Source: Salipiger bermudensis (GTDB lineage Bacteria; Pseudomonadota; Alphaproteobacteria; Rhodobacterales; Rhodobacteraceae). From it: a stretch of 64,000 nucleotides of DNA. The position numbers and the translations under genes were made by a program. The stretch covers positions 150,837-214,836 of the forward strand of contig NZ_JAIUZY010000008.1 of assembly GCF_020171625.1 (NCBI RefSeq), written 5' to 3'. Positions 47,825-56,166 of the stretch are shown here, one piece after another (position 1 is the stretch's first letter; each line of letters starts with the position of its first letter). The notes below the pieces were generated by a model, which saw nothing but the letters and a program-made list of their open reading frames with translations, was not told the DNA's origin and did not search any database.

Positions 47825-49246
47825 ATGTTCATCGCCGATCTGCGCATCCTGATCTCGGTTCTTGTTGCCATCCTGCTGCCGCTGGCGGTGGGGGTGGCGC
47901 TCTGGCGGGTGCTGCGGCAGGCGCGCACGCCGCAGGGCTCGGTTGCATGGGTGGTTTTCCTGCTCGCCGCGCCGTGGTTCGCGCTGCCGTCCTACCTGCT
48001 GTTCGGTCATCACAAGCTGCACGGCTACACCAAGCGCCGGCGCGCCAGCCACCAGCTGATGAAGACCTACGGCGCCTATGCCCGCACCGTTCAGCCAAGC
48101 CGCGACCGCGCCGCCTACCGGCTTTACGAGAGCATCTCGGAACTGAAGGTGGTCGGCGGCAACCGCTTCGAGCTGCTGATCGACGGGGCGCAGACCTTCC
48201 CCGCGATCCACGACGCCATAGACGCCGCCGAGAGCTACGTGCTGGTGCAGTATTACACCATCGCGGATGACGATACCGGCCGGGCCCTGGCCGACCGCCT
48301 CATCGCGGCGGCGCAGCGCGGCGTCGAGGTGCGTGTGCTCTATGACGGCGTGGGCAGCTATACCCTGCCGGCGAGCTACCGCGACCGGCTGGTCGAGGCC
48401 GGCGTCACCGTGCTCGATCCGAGCGCGGCGCGCGGCCCGACCTCTCGGTTGCAGATCAACTTCCGCAACCACCGCAAGACCGTCATCATCGATGGCGAGA
48501 CGGGGTTCACCGGCGGGCTCAACGTCTCCGACACCTATCGCGGGCTGAACCCGGAATTCGGACCGTGGCGCGACACCCACCTGAGGCTCTCCGGGCCGAC
48601 CGTGGCGCAGCTTCAGCTGGCCTATGTCGAGGACTGGCACTGGGCCACGGACGAGTCGCTGGGCGAGACGCTGCACTGGACGCCGGCGGCGCAGGAGGAT
48701 GGCGCCGATGCGGTGGTGGTGCCCTCAGGCCCGGTCGACGAGCTCGACAGCGGTTCGCTGTTCTATTTCTCCGCGATCAACGCCGCCCGCGAGCGGCTGT
48801 GGATCTCGTCGCCCTACCTCGTGCCCGATGAGGAGGTCATGGCGGCGCTGAAGGCGGCGGCGCTGCGCGGGGTCGACGTGCGGTTGCTGGTGCCCGAGGT
48901 CCGCGATCACTGGCTGACTTGGCTTGCGGCGTTCACCTATTTCGACGAGTTGCGCGCCGCCGGGGTGCAAGTCTGGCGCTATCAGCCGGGCTTCGTGCAT
49001 CAGAAGGTCGTGGTCTGCGATGACGATTTCGCCGGTGTCGGTACCGCCAATCTCGACAACCGGTCGTTCCGGCTCAACTTCGAGACCATGGTGGCGGTGT
49101 TCGACGAGCGCTTCGCCGGCGAGGTGGCGGCGATGCTGGAGGCGGATTTCGAGGTCTCCGAGAAGCTCGAGATCAGCTTTGACGAGCAGCCGCTGTGGCT
49201 GCGCGCCGGCGCCCGCGTCACCCGGCTGTTCTCGCCGGTGCTCTGA
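47825..49246 (+). CDS. cls: Cardiolipin synthase (phospholipase D family)
   Basis: 473-aa membrane enzyme that condenses phosphatidylglycerol to cardiolipin. Two N-terminal helices (about 7-28 and 40-60), then two HKD motifs: HRKTVIID at residues 216-223 followed by GETGFTGGLN, and HQKVVVCD near residue 398 followed by DDFAGVGTANLDNRSF. Start ATG 47825. It precedes an endonuclease/phosphatase-family gene by 28 bases, so the pair may be co-transcribed. Confidence 0.92.
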   Translation: MFIADLRILISVLVAILLPLAVGVALWRVLRQARTPQGSVAWVVFLLAAPWFALPSYLLFGHHKLHGYTKRRRASHQLMKTYGAYARTVQPSRDRAAYRLYESISELKVVGGNRFELLIDGAQTFPAIHDAIDAAESYVLVQYYTIADDDTGRALADRLIAAAQRGVEVRVLYDGVGSYTLPASYRDRLVEAGVTVLDPSAARGPTSRLQINFRNHRKTVIIDGETGFTGGLNVSDTYRGLNPEFGPWRDTHLRLSGPTVAQLQLAYVEDWHWATDESLGETLHWTPAAQEDGADAVVVPSGPVDELDSGSLFYFSAINAARERLWISSPYLVPDEEVMAALKAAALRGVDVRLLVPEVRDHWLTWLAAFTYFDELRAAGVQVWRYQPGFVHQKVVVCDDDFAGVGTANLDNRSFRLNFETMVAVFDERFAGEVAAMLEADFEVSEKLEISFDEQPLWLRAGARVTRLFSPVL

Positions 49247-49274
49247 ACCAGCGCTCTGAAAAGGAAGACGCGGC

Positions 49275-49946
49275 ATGAAGATCGCGAGTTACAACATCCG
49301 CAAGGCGCTGGGGACCGATCGCCGTCGAGACCCGGCGCGCATCCTCAAGGTGCTCAACCAGATCGACGCGGACGCGGTGCTGTTGCAGGAGGCCGACCTG
49401 CGGCTCGGGGCGCGCCCCACCGCGCTGCCGCGCTTCCTGATCTCGCAGGAGACCGACTACGTGGTCGCGGATCTTGCCATCAACGATGTCAGCATCGGCT
49501 GGCACGGCAACGCGATCCTGCTGCGCCGGGGGCTGACGCCTTCCCGGCTCGAGCGCATCGACCTGCCGGGGCTGGAGCCGCGCGGCGCGGTGCTGGCCGA
49601 GGTTGACGGCGTGACGCTGGTCGGCGCGCATCTGGGGCTGATGCGGCGCTACCGCCTGCAGCAGATGACCGCGATCCGCGAGCATCTCAAGGGACGCGAG
49701 GCGCGCGCCCTGATCGCTGGCGATTTCAACGAGTGGTCGGACGTGCGCGGCTACGAGCCGTGGGAGAAGAACTTCACCCTGCTGCTGCCGGGGCGCAGCT
49801 ATCACGCGCGCCGCCCCTTCGTGGCGCTCGACGGCATCGCACATGGGCGCGGGCTGCGCGTCGCCGAGATGGGGGTCGAGAGCGGCGGCGCGGCGCGGGT
49901 CGCCTCGGATCACCTGCCGATCTGGGCCCGGATCGAGCACGACTGA
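49275..49946 (+). CDS. Endonuclease/exonuclease/phosphatase family protein
   Basis: 223 aa, no signal peptide. EEP-fold motifs: IASYNIRKALG, LLQEADLR (metal Glu), GNAILLRRG, GDFNEWSD and SDHLPIWARIE. It could hydrolyse DNA, phospholipid heads or phosphoinositide-like phosphodiesters. Being just after cardiolipin synthase hints at lipid metabolism; similar pairs are known next to cls genes, but this is inference. Confidence 0.85.
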   Translation: MKIASYNIRKALGTDRRRDPARILKVLNQIDADAVLLQEADLRLGARPTALPRFLISQETDYVVADLAINDVSIGWHGNAILLRRGLTPSRLERIDLPGLEPRGAVLAEVDGVTLVGAHLGLMRRYRLQQMTAIREHLKGREARALIAGDFNEWSDVRGYEPWEKNFTLLLPGRSYHARRPFVALDGIAHGRGLRVAEMGVESGGAARVASDHLPIWARIEHD

Positions 49947-50054
49947 CGCGGCTTTTCGGCGCTTTGAACGCAGGCGCCGGCCCGATCCCCTTGCAACAGA
50001 AGGACTCATGCGCCATCTGTCCCTGCAACGTGACCGCAAGCAGCGGAGGACAAG

Positions 50055-50972
50055 ATGCTGGAATTGGGTGGCAATGCGCAGGCGCCGAAGGGCGATCTGA
50101 TCAAGGACGTGAGCGAAGCCGACTTCATGGCCGAGGTGGTCGAGAAGTCGCAGGAGGTCCCGGTGATCGTGGACTTCTGGGCGCCGTGGTGTGGCCCCTG
50201 TAAGCAGCTCGGACCGGCGCTCGAGGCCGAGGTGACCGCCGCCAAGGGCGCTGTGGTCATGGCCAAGGTCAATGTCGACGAGGCGCAGATGATCGCCGGC
50301 CAGATGCGGATCCAGTCGATCCCGACGGTCTATGCCTTCTACAAGGGCCAGCCGGTCGACGGCTTCCAGGGCGCTCTGCCGCCCTCCGAGCTCAAGGCCT
50401 TTGTCGAGCGCGTGATCCAGGCGGCTGGAGGCGAAGCCGCGGATGACGGTCTCGACGCCGCGATCGATGCCGCCGAGGAGATGCTCGAGCAGGGGGCTGC
50501 CAGCGATGCGGCGCAGACCTTTGCCGCGATCCTCGAGGAAGACCCGCAGAACGCCCGCGCCTATGGCGGCTTCGTGCGTGCCCATATCGCGATGGACGAT
50601 CTCGAGCAGGCCGAGGCGGTGCTCAACGGCGCCCCGGTCGAGATCTCGAAAAGTCCCGAACTGGAAGCGGCGCACGCCCAGCTCGAGCTGGCGCGGCAGG
50701 CCGCGAATGCTGGCCCGGTGGCGGATCTGACCGCCGCCGTCGAGACCGATCCGGCCAACCATCAGGCCCGCTTCGACCTTGCGCAGGCGCTCTACGCCAA
50801 GGGCGATGCGGCAGGCGCGGTGGACCAACTGCTCGAGCTCTTCAAACGCGATCGCGAGTGGAACGACGGGGCGGCGAAAGCCCAGCTTTTCACCATCTTC
50901 GAAGCGCTCAAGCCCAACGATCCGGTGGTGCTGAACGGGCGGCGGAAACTTAGCTCGATGATATTTGCCTGA
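50055..50972 (+). CDS. Thioredoxin-domain co-chaperone (YbbN/CnoX-like)
   Basis: 305 aa: N-terminal thioredoxin domain with active site WCGPC (Cys46, Cys49), then a TPR-like helical C-terminal half (DGLDAAIDAAEEMLEQGAAS, DAAQTFAAILEEDPQNARAY). In E. coli CnoX protects proteins during hypochlorite stress; that enzyme has SxxC, whereas here CGPC is complete, so it may also be a reductase. AGCGGAGGA lies just before the ATG. Followed closely by the LonN and Trm112 genes. Confidence 0.9.
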   Translation: MLELGGNAQAPKGDLIKDVSEADFMAEVVEKSQEVPVIVDFWAPWCGPCKQLGPALEAEVTAAKGAVVMAKVNVDEAQMIAGQMRIQSIPTVYAFYKGQPVDGFQGALPPSELKAFVERVIQAAGGEAADDGLDAAIDAAEEMLEQGAASDAAQTFAAILEEDPQNARAYGGFVRAHIAMDDLEQAEAVLNGAPVEISKSPELEAAHAQLELARQAANAGPVADLTAAVETDPANHQARFDLAQALYAKGDAAGAVDQLLELFKRDREWNDGAAKAQLFTIFEALKPNDPVVLNGRRKLSSMIFA

Positions 50973-50999
50973 GGCCTCCGGCGCGCTAGCTGGGCTTGC

Positions 51000-51647
51000 A
51001 TGGCGAAACACATCGATCTGCCGGGAACGATCCCGATCTTTCCCCTTCCGGGCGCGCTGCTTTTGCCGCGTGCTCGGCTGCCCCTGCACATTTTCGAGCC
51101 GCGCTATCTGGCGATGTTCGATGACGCGCTCAAGACCGAGTCGCGCCTGATCGGCATGGTTCAGCCCGACCCGCTGTCAAAGCGCGAAGGCGGCGACGGG
51201 CTGCACCGCATCGGCTGCGCCGGGCGGGTGACGCAGTTCTCGGAAACCGAGGACGGCCGCTACATGATCACCCTCACGGGCATGTCGCGGTTCCGCGTCC
51301 GGCAGGAGATCGACAGCTTCACGCCCTATCGCCGCTGCGAGGTGAACTGGGACGGGTTCGACCGCGATCTCGAGCCGATCGAGACCGACCCGACCTTCCA
51401 GCGCGAGCGCTTCCTGGCGCAGCTCGACCGGTATTTCGAGGCCAAGGGCCTGTCGGCGGACTGGGGCACCTTGAAAGAGGCGGATGACGAGCTGCTGGTG
51501 AACTCGCTCTCCATGCTGCTCGAGTTCGACGCCGAGGAAAAGCAGGCGCTGCTCGAGGCGCCGTCTCTGCAGACCCGGCGCGAGACGCTGGTGACGCTGA
51601 TCGAATATGCCCTGCGGGGCGGTGGCGGAGAGGACCGCGTGCAATGA
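51000..51647 (+). CDS. LON peptidase N-terminal (substrate-binding) domain protein
   Basis: 215-aa protein made only of a LON-N domain: [20 protein letters not shown] followed by [14 protein letters not shown], and the later GRVTQFSE and [13 protein letters not shown]. There is no AAA+ or protease domain. Role unknown. ATG 51000 is 27 bases after the thioredoxin gene stop, and its TGA overlaps the Trm112 ATG by 4 bases. Confidence 0.92.
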   Translation: MAKHIDLPGTIPIFPLPGALLLPRARLPLHIFEPRYLAMFDDALKTESRLIGMVQPDPLSKREGGDGLHRIGCAGRVTQFSETEDGRYMITLTGMSRFRVRQEIDSFTPYRRCEVNWDGFDRDLEPIETDPTFQRERFLAQLDRYFEAKGLSADWGTLKEADDELLVNSLSMLLEFDAEEKQALLEAPSLQTRRETLVTLIEYALRGGGGEDRVQ

Positions 51648-51841
51648 CCGAAGCCGAAACATCCCCCGCGGCGTTCGACCGCCGTATGCTCGAGGCACTG
51701 GTCTGCCCGGCGACCCAGAACCGGCTGAAATACGATGCCGAGCGGCAGGAGCTGATCAGCAAGGGCGCAGGCCTTGCCTACCCGATCCGCGAGGGCATCC
51801 CGGTGATGCTGGTCGACGAGGCACGCCGGATCGACGACTGA
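51644..51841 (+). CDS. Trm112-family protein
   Basis: 65 aa, YcaR-type: [20 protein letters not shown] and [17 protein letters not shown]. In eukaryotes Trm112 activates methyltransferases; bacterial versions are small partners of unknown target. Only the first of the zinc cysteines remains (VCPAT), the others being lost, as often in Alphaproteobacteria. Translation is coupled to the LonN gene (4-base overlap). Confidence 0.9.
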   Translation: MTEAETSPAAFDRRMLEALVCPATQNRLKYDAERQELISKGAGLAYPIREGIPVMLVDEARRIDD

Positions 51842-51900
51842 AGCGAGCCGGCTGGAGGCTCTCTCCCAGAGCCTTCGTAAGGCTGGCGGTAGAGGCTCTC

Positions 51901-51935
51901 TTTACGTGCGGCGCGGCCTTTACGTGCGGGGCGGC
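51901..51935. repeat. 18-base tandem repeat, two units
   Basis: TTTACGTGCGGCGCGGC (51901-51917) recurs as TTTACGTGCGGGGCGGC (51919-51935). A GAGGCTCTCT element also occurs twice just upstream (about 51855 and 51892). This is in the 222-base gap between the Trm112 gene and the dehydratase; I see no gene here. Confidence 0.5.
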
Positions 51936-52063
51936 GCCGGGCGTCGTGATCACGTCAGACCGGCGAGCGAGGCGTTGGTGCCGCAGACCCACGCAGAGCC
52001 GGGAGTCGGAACCTACCCCCCCGCATCGGGCTCAGCTACGTCCCGCCCGGTCCCCGCGCCGCG

Positions 52064-53035
52064 TCACAGAGGCGTGTCGAGCGCCCGCTTGAACATCTCC
52101 GGATCGACATTGCCGCCCGAGATCGTGCAGACCACCGCGTCGCCTTCGATGTCCTCGCCACGGAACAACGCCGCGGCCAGCGCCACCGCGCCGCCCGGCT
52201 CGGCCACCACCTTGAGGTGGCGGAAGGCAAGCTGCATGGCCTTCAGCACCTCGTCTTCGCTGGCCGCAAGGCCCGGACCGCAGAGACGGCGCATGATCGG
52301 GAAGGTCAGTTCGCCGGGCTGCGGCGTCACGATCGCATCGCAGATGCTGCCCGAGAGCTGCGCGTTGCGGGCAATCTCGCCCGCCGCCAGCGACCGCTTC
52401 ACATCGTCGAACCCCTCGGGCTCCGCGGGACGCACCCGCAGCCCCGGCGCCCGCGCCTCAAGCGCCAGCGCGATCCCCGAGGTCAGCCCGCCGCCGCCGC
52501 AGCACACGAGCACGTCGGCCTCGCACACGCCGGCCTCGGCGGCCTGCTCGGCGATCTCGAGCCCGCAGGTGCCCTGTCCGGCGATCACCTCGGGTTCGTC
52601 GTAGGGCCGGATCAGCGTCAGCCCGCGGTCTTCCGCGAGCCGCGCGCCGATGGCGTCGCGGTTCTCGGTGGCGCGGTCATAGGGCACCACCTCGCCGCCA
52701 AGCCCCTTGGTGCCGGCGATCTTGGCGGCGGGCGCGTCCGAGGGCATGACGATCACCGCCGGGATGCCGTGCATCCGCGCCGCCGCGGCGATGCCCTGCG
52801 CGTGGTTGCCCGAGGAAAACGCGATCACGCCCTGTTTGCGGCTGTCGGGATCGAGGGCCGAGATTGCCGACAACGCGCCGCGGAACTTGAAGCTGCCGGT
52901 GTGCTGCAGGCACTCGGCCTTGACCAGAACCCGGCGCCCGGCGATCTCATCGAGGAACGGAGAGGAAAGCAGCGGCGTGCGGCGGGCGTGACCAGCGAGC
53001 CGCTCTGCGGCCGCCTCGATGCGGGCGATGTCCAT
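52064..53035 (-). CDS. Threonine/serine dehydratase-like PLP enzyme
   Basis: 323-aa fold-type II PLP enzyme. The PLP lysine is in GSFKFRGA; SSGNHAQGIA follows for phosphate contacts, and the glycine loop CGGGGLTSG. There is no C-terminal ACT regulatory domain, so it resembles the short catabolic dehydratases or serine racemases rather than IlvA. Start ATG 53035 (MDIARIEAAAERL). Convergent with Trm112, divergent from the DUF1643 gene. Confidence 0.87.
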   Translation of the reverse strand: MDIARIEAAAERLAGHARRTPLLSSPFLDEIAGRRVLVKAECLQHTGSFKFRGALSAISALDPDSRKQGVIAFSSGNHAQGIAAAARMHGIPAVIVMPSDAPAAKIAGTKGLGGEVVPYDRATENRDAIGARLAEDRGLTLIRPYDEPEVIAGQGTCGLEIAEQAAEAGVCEADVLVCCGGGGLTSGIALALEARAPGLRVRPAEPEGFDDVKRSLAAGEIARNAQLSGSICDAIVTPQPGELTFPIMRRLCGPGLAASEDEVLKAMQLAFRHLKVVAEPGGAVALAAALFRGEDIEGDAVVCTISGGNVDPEMFKRALDTPL

Positions 53036-53136
53036 GAGATGTCCTGTGGTGCGGAGTTTGGCCGGAGCGTGCGCCGGGGTCTTTCCGGTGTCAACGGGGT
53101 TGCGGCGCGGGCCGCGCGGAGGCAGTGTCCGGCGCC

Positions 53137-53676
53137 ATGATCGAACGGGAACACAGCGCGGACGGGGTGACATCGCGGGCGCTTTACTCGCCCTGCGAGC
53201 GCTACCGCTACGGGCTCGAGCGGGTCTGGGGGCAGGGGCCGTCGCTCCTGTATGTCATGCTCAACCCCTCGACCGCGGATGAGCTGCGCAACGATCCCAC
53301 CATCGAGCGCTGCCAGCGCCGCGCGGTTCAGCTTGGCTTCGGCGCCATGCGCATCGCCAACCTCTTCGCATGGCGCGCCACCCGGCCCGAGGATCTTCGC
53401 AAGGCGCGCGCGCCTTTGGGCCGCGAGAACGACGCGCTCTTGCGCGCGTGGCATGATGAGGCCGACATGACCCTCGCCGCGTGGGGCGTGCACGGCGCCT
53501 TGATGGGGCGCGGTAAGGCGCTGGCGGCGGCTTTGCCGGGCGCGCTGCATCACCTTGGCCTGACCCGCGACGGCCACCCGCGCCATCCGCTCTACGTCTC
53601 CTACAAGATCGCGCCGGCGCCCTGGCCCGCGCCAGAGCGCTACGCTGAGGCGCCTGCCCGGCGGGCCGGCGGTTAA
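53137..53676 (+). CDS. DUF1643 domain protein
   Basis: 179 aa, no signal peptide. The DUF1643 core is clear: YRYGLERVWGQGPSLLYVML then NPSTADELRNDPTIERCQRR, and later MRIANLFAWRATRPEDL. Function unknown. ATG 53137 is taken because MIEREHSADGVTSRAL aligns with usual N-termini. Divergent from the dehydratase gene. Confidence 0.87.
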   Translation: MIEREHSADGVTSRALYSPCERYRYGLERVWGQGPSLLYVMLNPSTADELRNDPTIERCQRRAVQLGFGAMRIANLFAWRATRPEDLRKARAPLGRENDALLRAWHDEADMTLAAWGVHGALMGRGKALAAALPGALHHLGLTRDGHPRHPLYVSYKIAPAPWPAPERYAEAPARRAGG

Positions 53677-53754
53677 CCTTCGGCAGCGATATCCGTTGAG
53701 TTGCGGCCTCCGGCGCGGGAAACCCTCACCCGTTCATGTGTGAGAGGTTGGCGG

Positions 53755-54687
53755 ATGCTGTGGTTGGCGGGTCTGATGGGAATGATGGTGCTGGGATCGG
53801 TCGCGGTGGTCGGTGTGCAGGATCTTGGCGAGGGCGACGGGGACGACGCTCCCGACGGGTTTGACGAGACCGGGCCGCGCGGGGTCATCGCCTCGGGCAG
53901 CGAGGGGGCTGACACGCTTGCGGGCAGCGAAGAGACCGATCTGCTCGCAGGGCGCGGCGGCGATGACCTGCTCGACGGGCAGGGCGGGGACGACGATCTC
54001 GCGGGGGGCGCGGGGAACGACACGGTGCTCGGCGGCGACGGCAACGATACGCTGCACGGCGATGCCGGCGGCGACCTGCTGATGGGGCTGGCCGGGGCGG
54101 ACCACCTCTTTGCCCATGACGGCGGCGGTGTGCTTGACGGTGGCGACGATGATGACGAGCTCGAGGGCGGCCTGTCGGCGGATATGCTGCTGGGCGGCGC
54201 CGGAGACGATGCGCTGCACGGGCGCGAAGGCGATGACACGCTGATCGGCGGCGCCGGGCAGGACACCCTGTTCGGCGGCTGGGACGATGACGTGATCTCG
54301 GGCCTGACGCCGGGCGAAGAGGGTGACGATCTCGACTATCTCAACGGCGGCGACGGTGACGACCGGATCGAGATCGGCGCGCGCGACGTGGCCTCCGGCG
54401 GGGCGGGGCAAGACCAGTTCGTACTCGGCTCGTGGATCCGCGAGGACCAAAGCGCCATGCTGATGGATTTCGATCCCGCTCAAGACCAGATGCTCATCGT
54501 GTACGATGACAGCGACGGGGCCGGGGCGCCCGAGCTTGCGCTGCGCAGCAGCGTCGAGCTGCCCGGCCTGACCGAGGTCGTGGTGGATGGTGATGTCATC
54601 GCCGTGATGCCCGATGCCCACGCGCCGGCGCTCGAGACCATCGTCGTACTGGGCGAAAGCGCGGCGGCGCTGGTCGGCGTGCACTGA
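53755..54687 (+). CDS. RTX/hemolysin-type calcium-binding repeat protein with N-terminal membrane anchor
   Basis: 310 aa. One hydrophobic helix at the start (MLWLAGLMGMMVLGSVAVVG), then an acidic linker, then about ten glycine/aspartate nonapeptides (GRGGDDLLDGQGGDDDLAGG, GAGNDTVLGGDGNDTLHGDA and on) that form a Ca2+-loaded parallel beta-roll. The last 80 residues are a non-repeat cap. No type I secretion gene (ABC, HlyD, TolC) is in the window. The N-terminal anchor is unusual because RTX exoproteins normally carry only a C-terminal signal. Ribosome site GAGAGG at 53741-53746. Confidence 0.85.
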   Translation: MLWLAGLMGMMVLGSVAVVGVQDLGEGDGDDAPDGFDETGPRGVIASGSEGADTLAGSEETDLLAGRGGDDLLDGQGGDDDLAGGAGNDTVLGGDGNDTLHGDAGGDLLMGLAGADHLFAHDGGGVLDGGDDDDELEGGLSADMLLGGAGDDALHGREGDDTLIGGAGQDTLFGGWDDDVISGLTPGEEGDDLDYLNGGDGDDRIEIGARDVASGGAGQDQFVLGSWIREDQSAMLMDFDPAQDQMLIVYDDSDGAGAPELALRSSVELPGLTEVVVDGDVIAVMPDAHAPALETIVVLGESAAALVGVH

Positions 54688-54729
54688 GCGCCCGGGCGCG
54701 GCCACAGCCCCTGACGGCGGGGATTTTCC

Positions 54730-54758
54730 TTTTCAAAGCGCCGGAATCGCCTTATACG
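54730..54758 (+). promoter_or_regulatory. Predicted promoter of rpsO
   Basis: -35-like TTTTCA (54730-54735), 17-base spacer, -10 TATACG (54753-54758). The -10 lacks the final T, as is common for growth-related promoters in this group. It lies about 98 bases before rpsO. Confidence 0.4.
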
Positions 54759-54855
54759 CGCGCATCCGCTCCGGTCCGGGGCGGATTTCTCCACGGGCCC
54801 TGCTGGACGACATCCCGGCTTGTGCCATCCACACCAACCTAGCAAGGAGACCCCG

Positions 54856-55125
54856 ATGTCGATCACCGTCGAAGAAAAGAACCGCCTGATGAAGGAATTC
54901 GCCACCAAAGAAGGCGATACCGGCTCCCCTGAAGTTCAGGTCGCCATCCTCACCAGCCGCATCACCACCCTGACCGAGCACTTCAAGACCCACAAGAAGG
55001 ACAACCACTCGCGTCGTGGCCTTCTCAAGCTCGTGGCACAGCGCCGCAAGCTGCTGGACTACCTGAAGGGCAAGGAAGAGGCCCGTTACCTGGACCTCAT
55101 CAAGCGTCTCGGCATCCGCCGCTGA
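54856..55125 (+). CDS. rpsO: 30S ribosomal protein S15
   Basis: 89 aa primary 16S rRNA-binding protein. [20 protein letters not shown] at the N-terminus, then [34 protein letters not shown] and [12 protein letters not shown], all highly conserved. AAGGAGACC just before the ATG is a good ribosome site. pnp lies about 1 kb downstream, separated by an inverted DUF3280 gene, so the usual rpsO-pnp pair is interrupted. Confidence 0.98.
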   Translation: MSITVEEKNRLMKEFATKEGDTGSPEVQVAILTSRITTLTEHFKTHKKDNHSRRGLLKLVAQRRKLLDYLKGKEEARYLDLIKRLGIRR

Positions 55126-55148
55126 TCGCTTCGATCTTCGGATTACGG

Positions 55149-55177
55149 AACGCCCGCTCATCACGAGCGGGCGTTTT
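55149..55177 (+). terminator. Rho-independent terminator after rpsO
   Basis: Stem ACGCCCGCTC (55150-55159) / GAGCGGGCGT (55165-55174) with loop ATCAC, followed by TTTGCGTTT. It stands 24 bases after the rpsO stop; AT-rich flanks could also serve the convergent gene. Confidence 0.8.
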
Positions 55178-55187
55178 GCGTTTCGCC

Positions 55188-55679
55188 TCAGGGGTTTTCG
55201 GCGAGCAGACGGTTGTCGATCAGGAAGTCCAAGCCGCGGAGCCACGCGATGTCGGTGTTGCCGCGGATGTCGGTCTGGTAGAGCGCCAGAACCTCGCCGG
55301 TGGCGGCATCGCGTTCGCGCAGGATGACGGTCTGCACCAGCACCGACATCTTCTGCACCGCCCCGGTGATCGACAGGTCGGCCCCTGCCGCCCGCGCCAG
55401 CTTGGCCTCGCAGGCGTTGCAGGTGAAGACCTCGCCATGCATCCGCTGCGCCTCGGCGGTGGCCTCGGTGTCGACCAGCGAAAAGCGCGGGCTGGCGTTG
55501 AGCCTGTCGCGCAGATGATCCGACAGCATGGCGATGCGGGCCTGTTCGGCGTCGTTGCGGGCGCCGTAGTCGACCTCCTGGCTGAAGTTGATGAAACTCA
55601 TATCGAACACCGCCACGGGCACCGGATCGGCGCAGGCGGGCAGCGCGCTCAGGCAGAGAACAGCGAGCGTCTTGATCAT
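55188..55679 (-). CDS. Exported DUF3280 (DUF2380-like) protein
   Basis: 163 aa. Signal peptide MIKTLAVLCLSALPACADPV, then VAVFDMSFINFSQEVDYGAR and an EAQRMHGEVFTCNACEAKLA block with two cysteines, followed by VQTVILRERDAATGEVLALY. This is the DUF3280 pattern; relatives resemble small periplasmic factors in methylotrophy or redox clusters, but no such genes are here. Start ATG 55679. It is inserted between rpsO and pnp on the opposite strand. Confidence 0.75.
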   Translation of the reverse strand: MIKTLAVLCLSALPACADPVPVAVFDMSFINFSQEVDYGARNDAEQARIAMLSDHLRDRLNASPRFSLVDTEATAEAQRMHGEVFTCNACEAKLARAAGADLSITGAVQKMSVLVQTVILRERDAATGEVLALYQTDIRGNTDIAWLRGLDFLIDNRLLAENP

Positions 55680-56004
55680 GCGGTCATCCTCCGTGCGGCC
55701 AGTATCGCGCGAAAGCCGGCGCGGGGTCTTCCTATCCGATCGTCGCGGTCGGCATGTGTTCGCTGGTGTCGTGCGGGGGCAGGGGCACGGCACGCCCCGA
55801 GGCAACGCGCCTGCGCAGAGACATCGCACCCGCCCCACACGCTGGCGATGGACTTTCGCGGACATCGTGCCGCGGGTGGTCGGGGTTGATTAAGCCGGCC
55901 CAACGCGCCTGATCGCCGCGCAGAGGCACGTCGGCTGCCGGGGGAGCGGGCGGCTGGCCTGTGTCGAGGGGGCGCCGTGAGGCGCCTACCCCGCAGGGTT
56001 TTTC

Positions 56005-56033
56005 TTTCAATCGGTGGCAAAACCATGTATGGG
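56005..56033 (+). promoter_or_regulatory. Predicted promoter of pnp
   Basis: TTTCAA (56005-56010), 17-base spacer, TATGGG (56028-56033), about 134 bases before pnp. The -35 resembles that of rpsO. The rest of the 487-base gap (55680-56166) holds no gene I can support; a GGCGCC-GTGA-GGCGCC hairpin lies near 55970-55986. Confidence 0.35.
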
Positions 56034-56093
56034 CGCCCACATCTGAGACGTGACGCCTCCAGCCCCTGGGCGCGTGCAAGAGGATGAAGGGGC

Positions 56094-56151
56094 GGCGGCA
56101 ATGGGGCCGCCACGCAAAACGGGAGACGCGGGAGGGCCCGCGAGTGCTCCC
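56094..56151 (+). promoter_or_regulatory. Structured pnp leader (two hairpins before the ribosome site)
   Basis: Hairpin 1: GGCGGC (56094-56099) / GCCGCC (56106-56111). Hairpin 2: GGGAG-a-CGCGGG (56121-56132), loop AGGG, CCCGCG-agtg-CTCCC (56137-56151). The second ends 5 bases before the AGGAT ribosome site. A stable leader hairpin is the hallmark of RNase III/PNPase autoregulation in E. coli, so the same control may act here. Confidence 0.45.
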
Positions 56152-56166
56152 TCACAGGATATGAAC

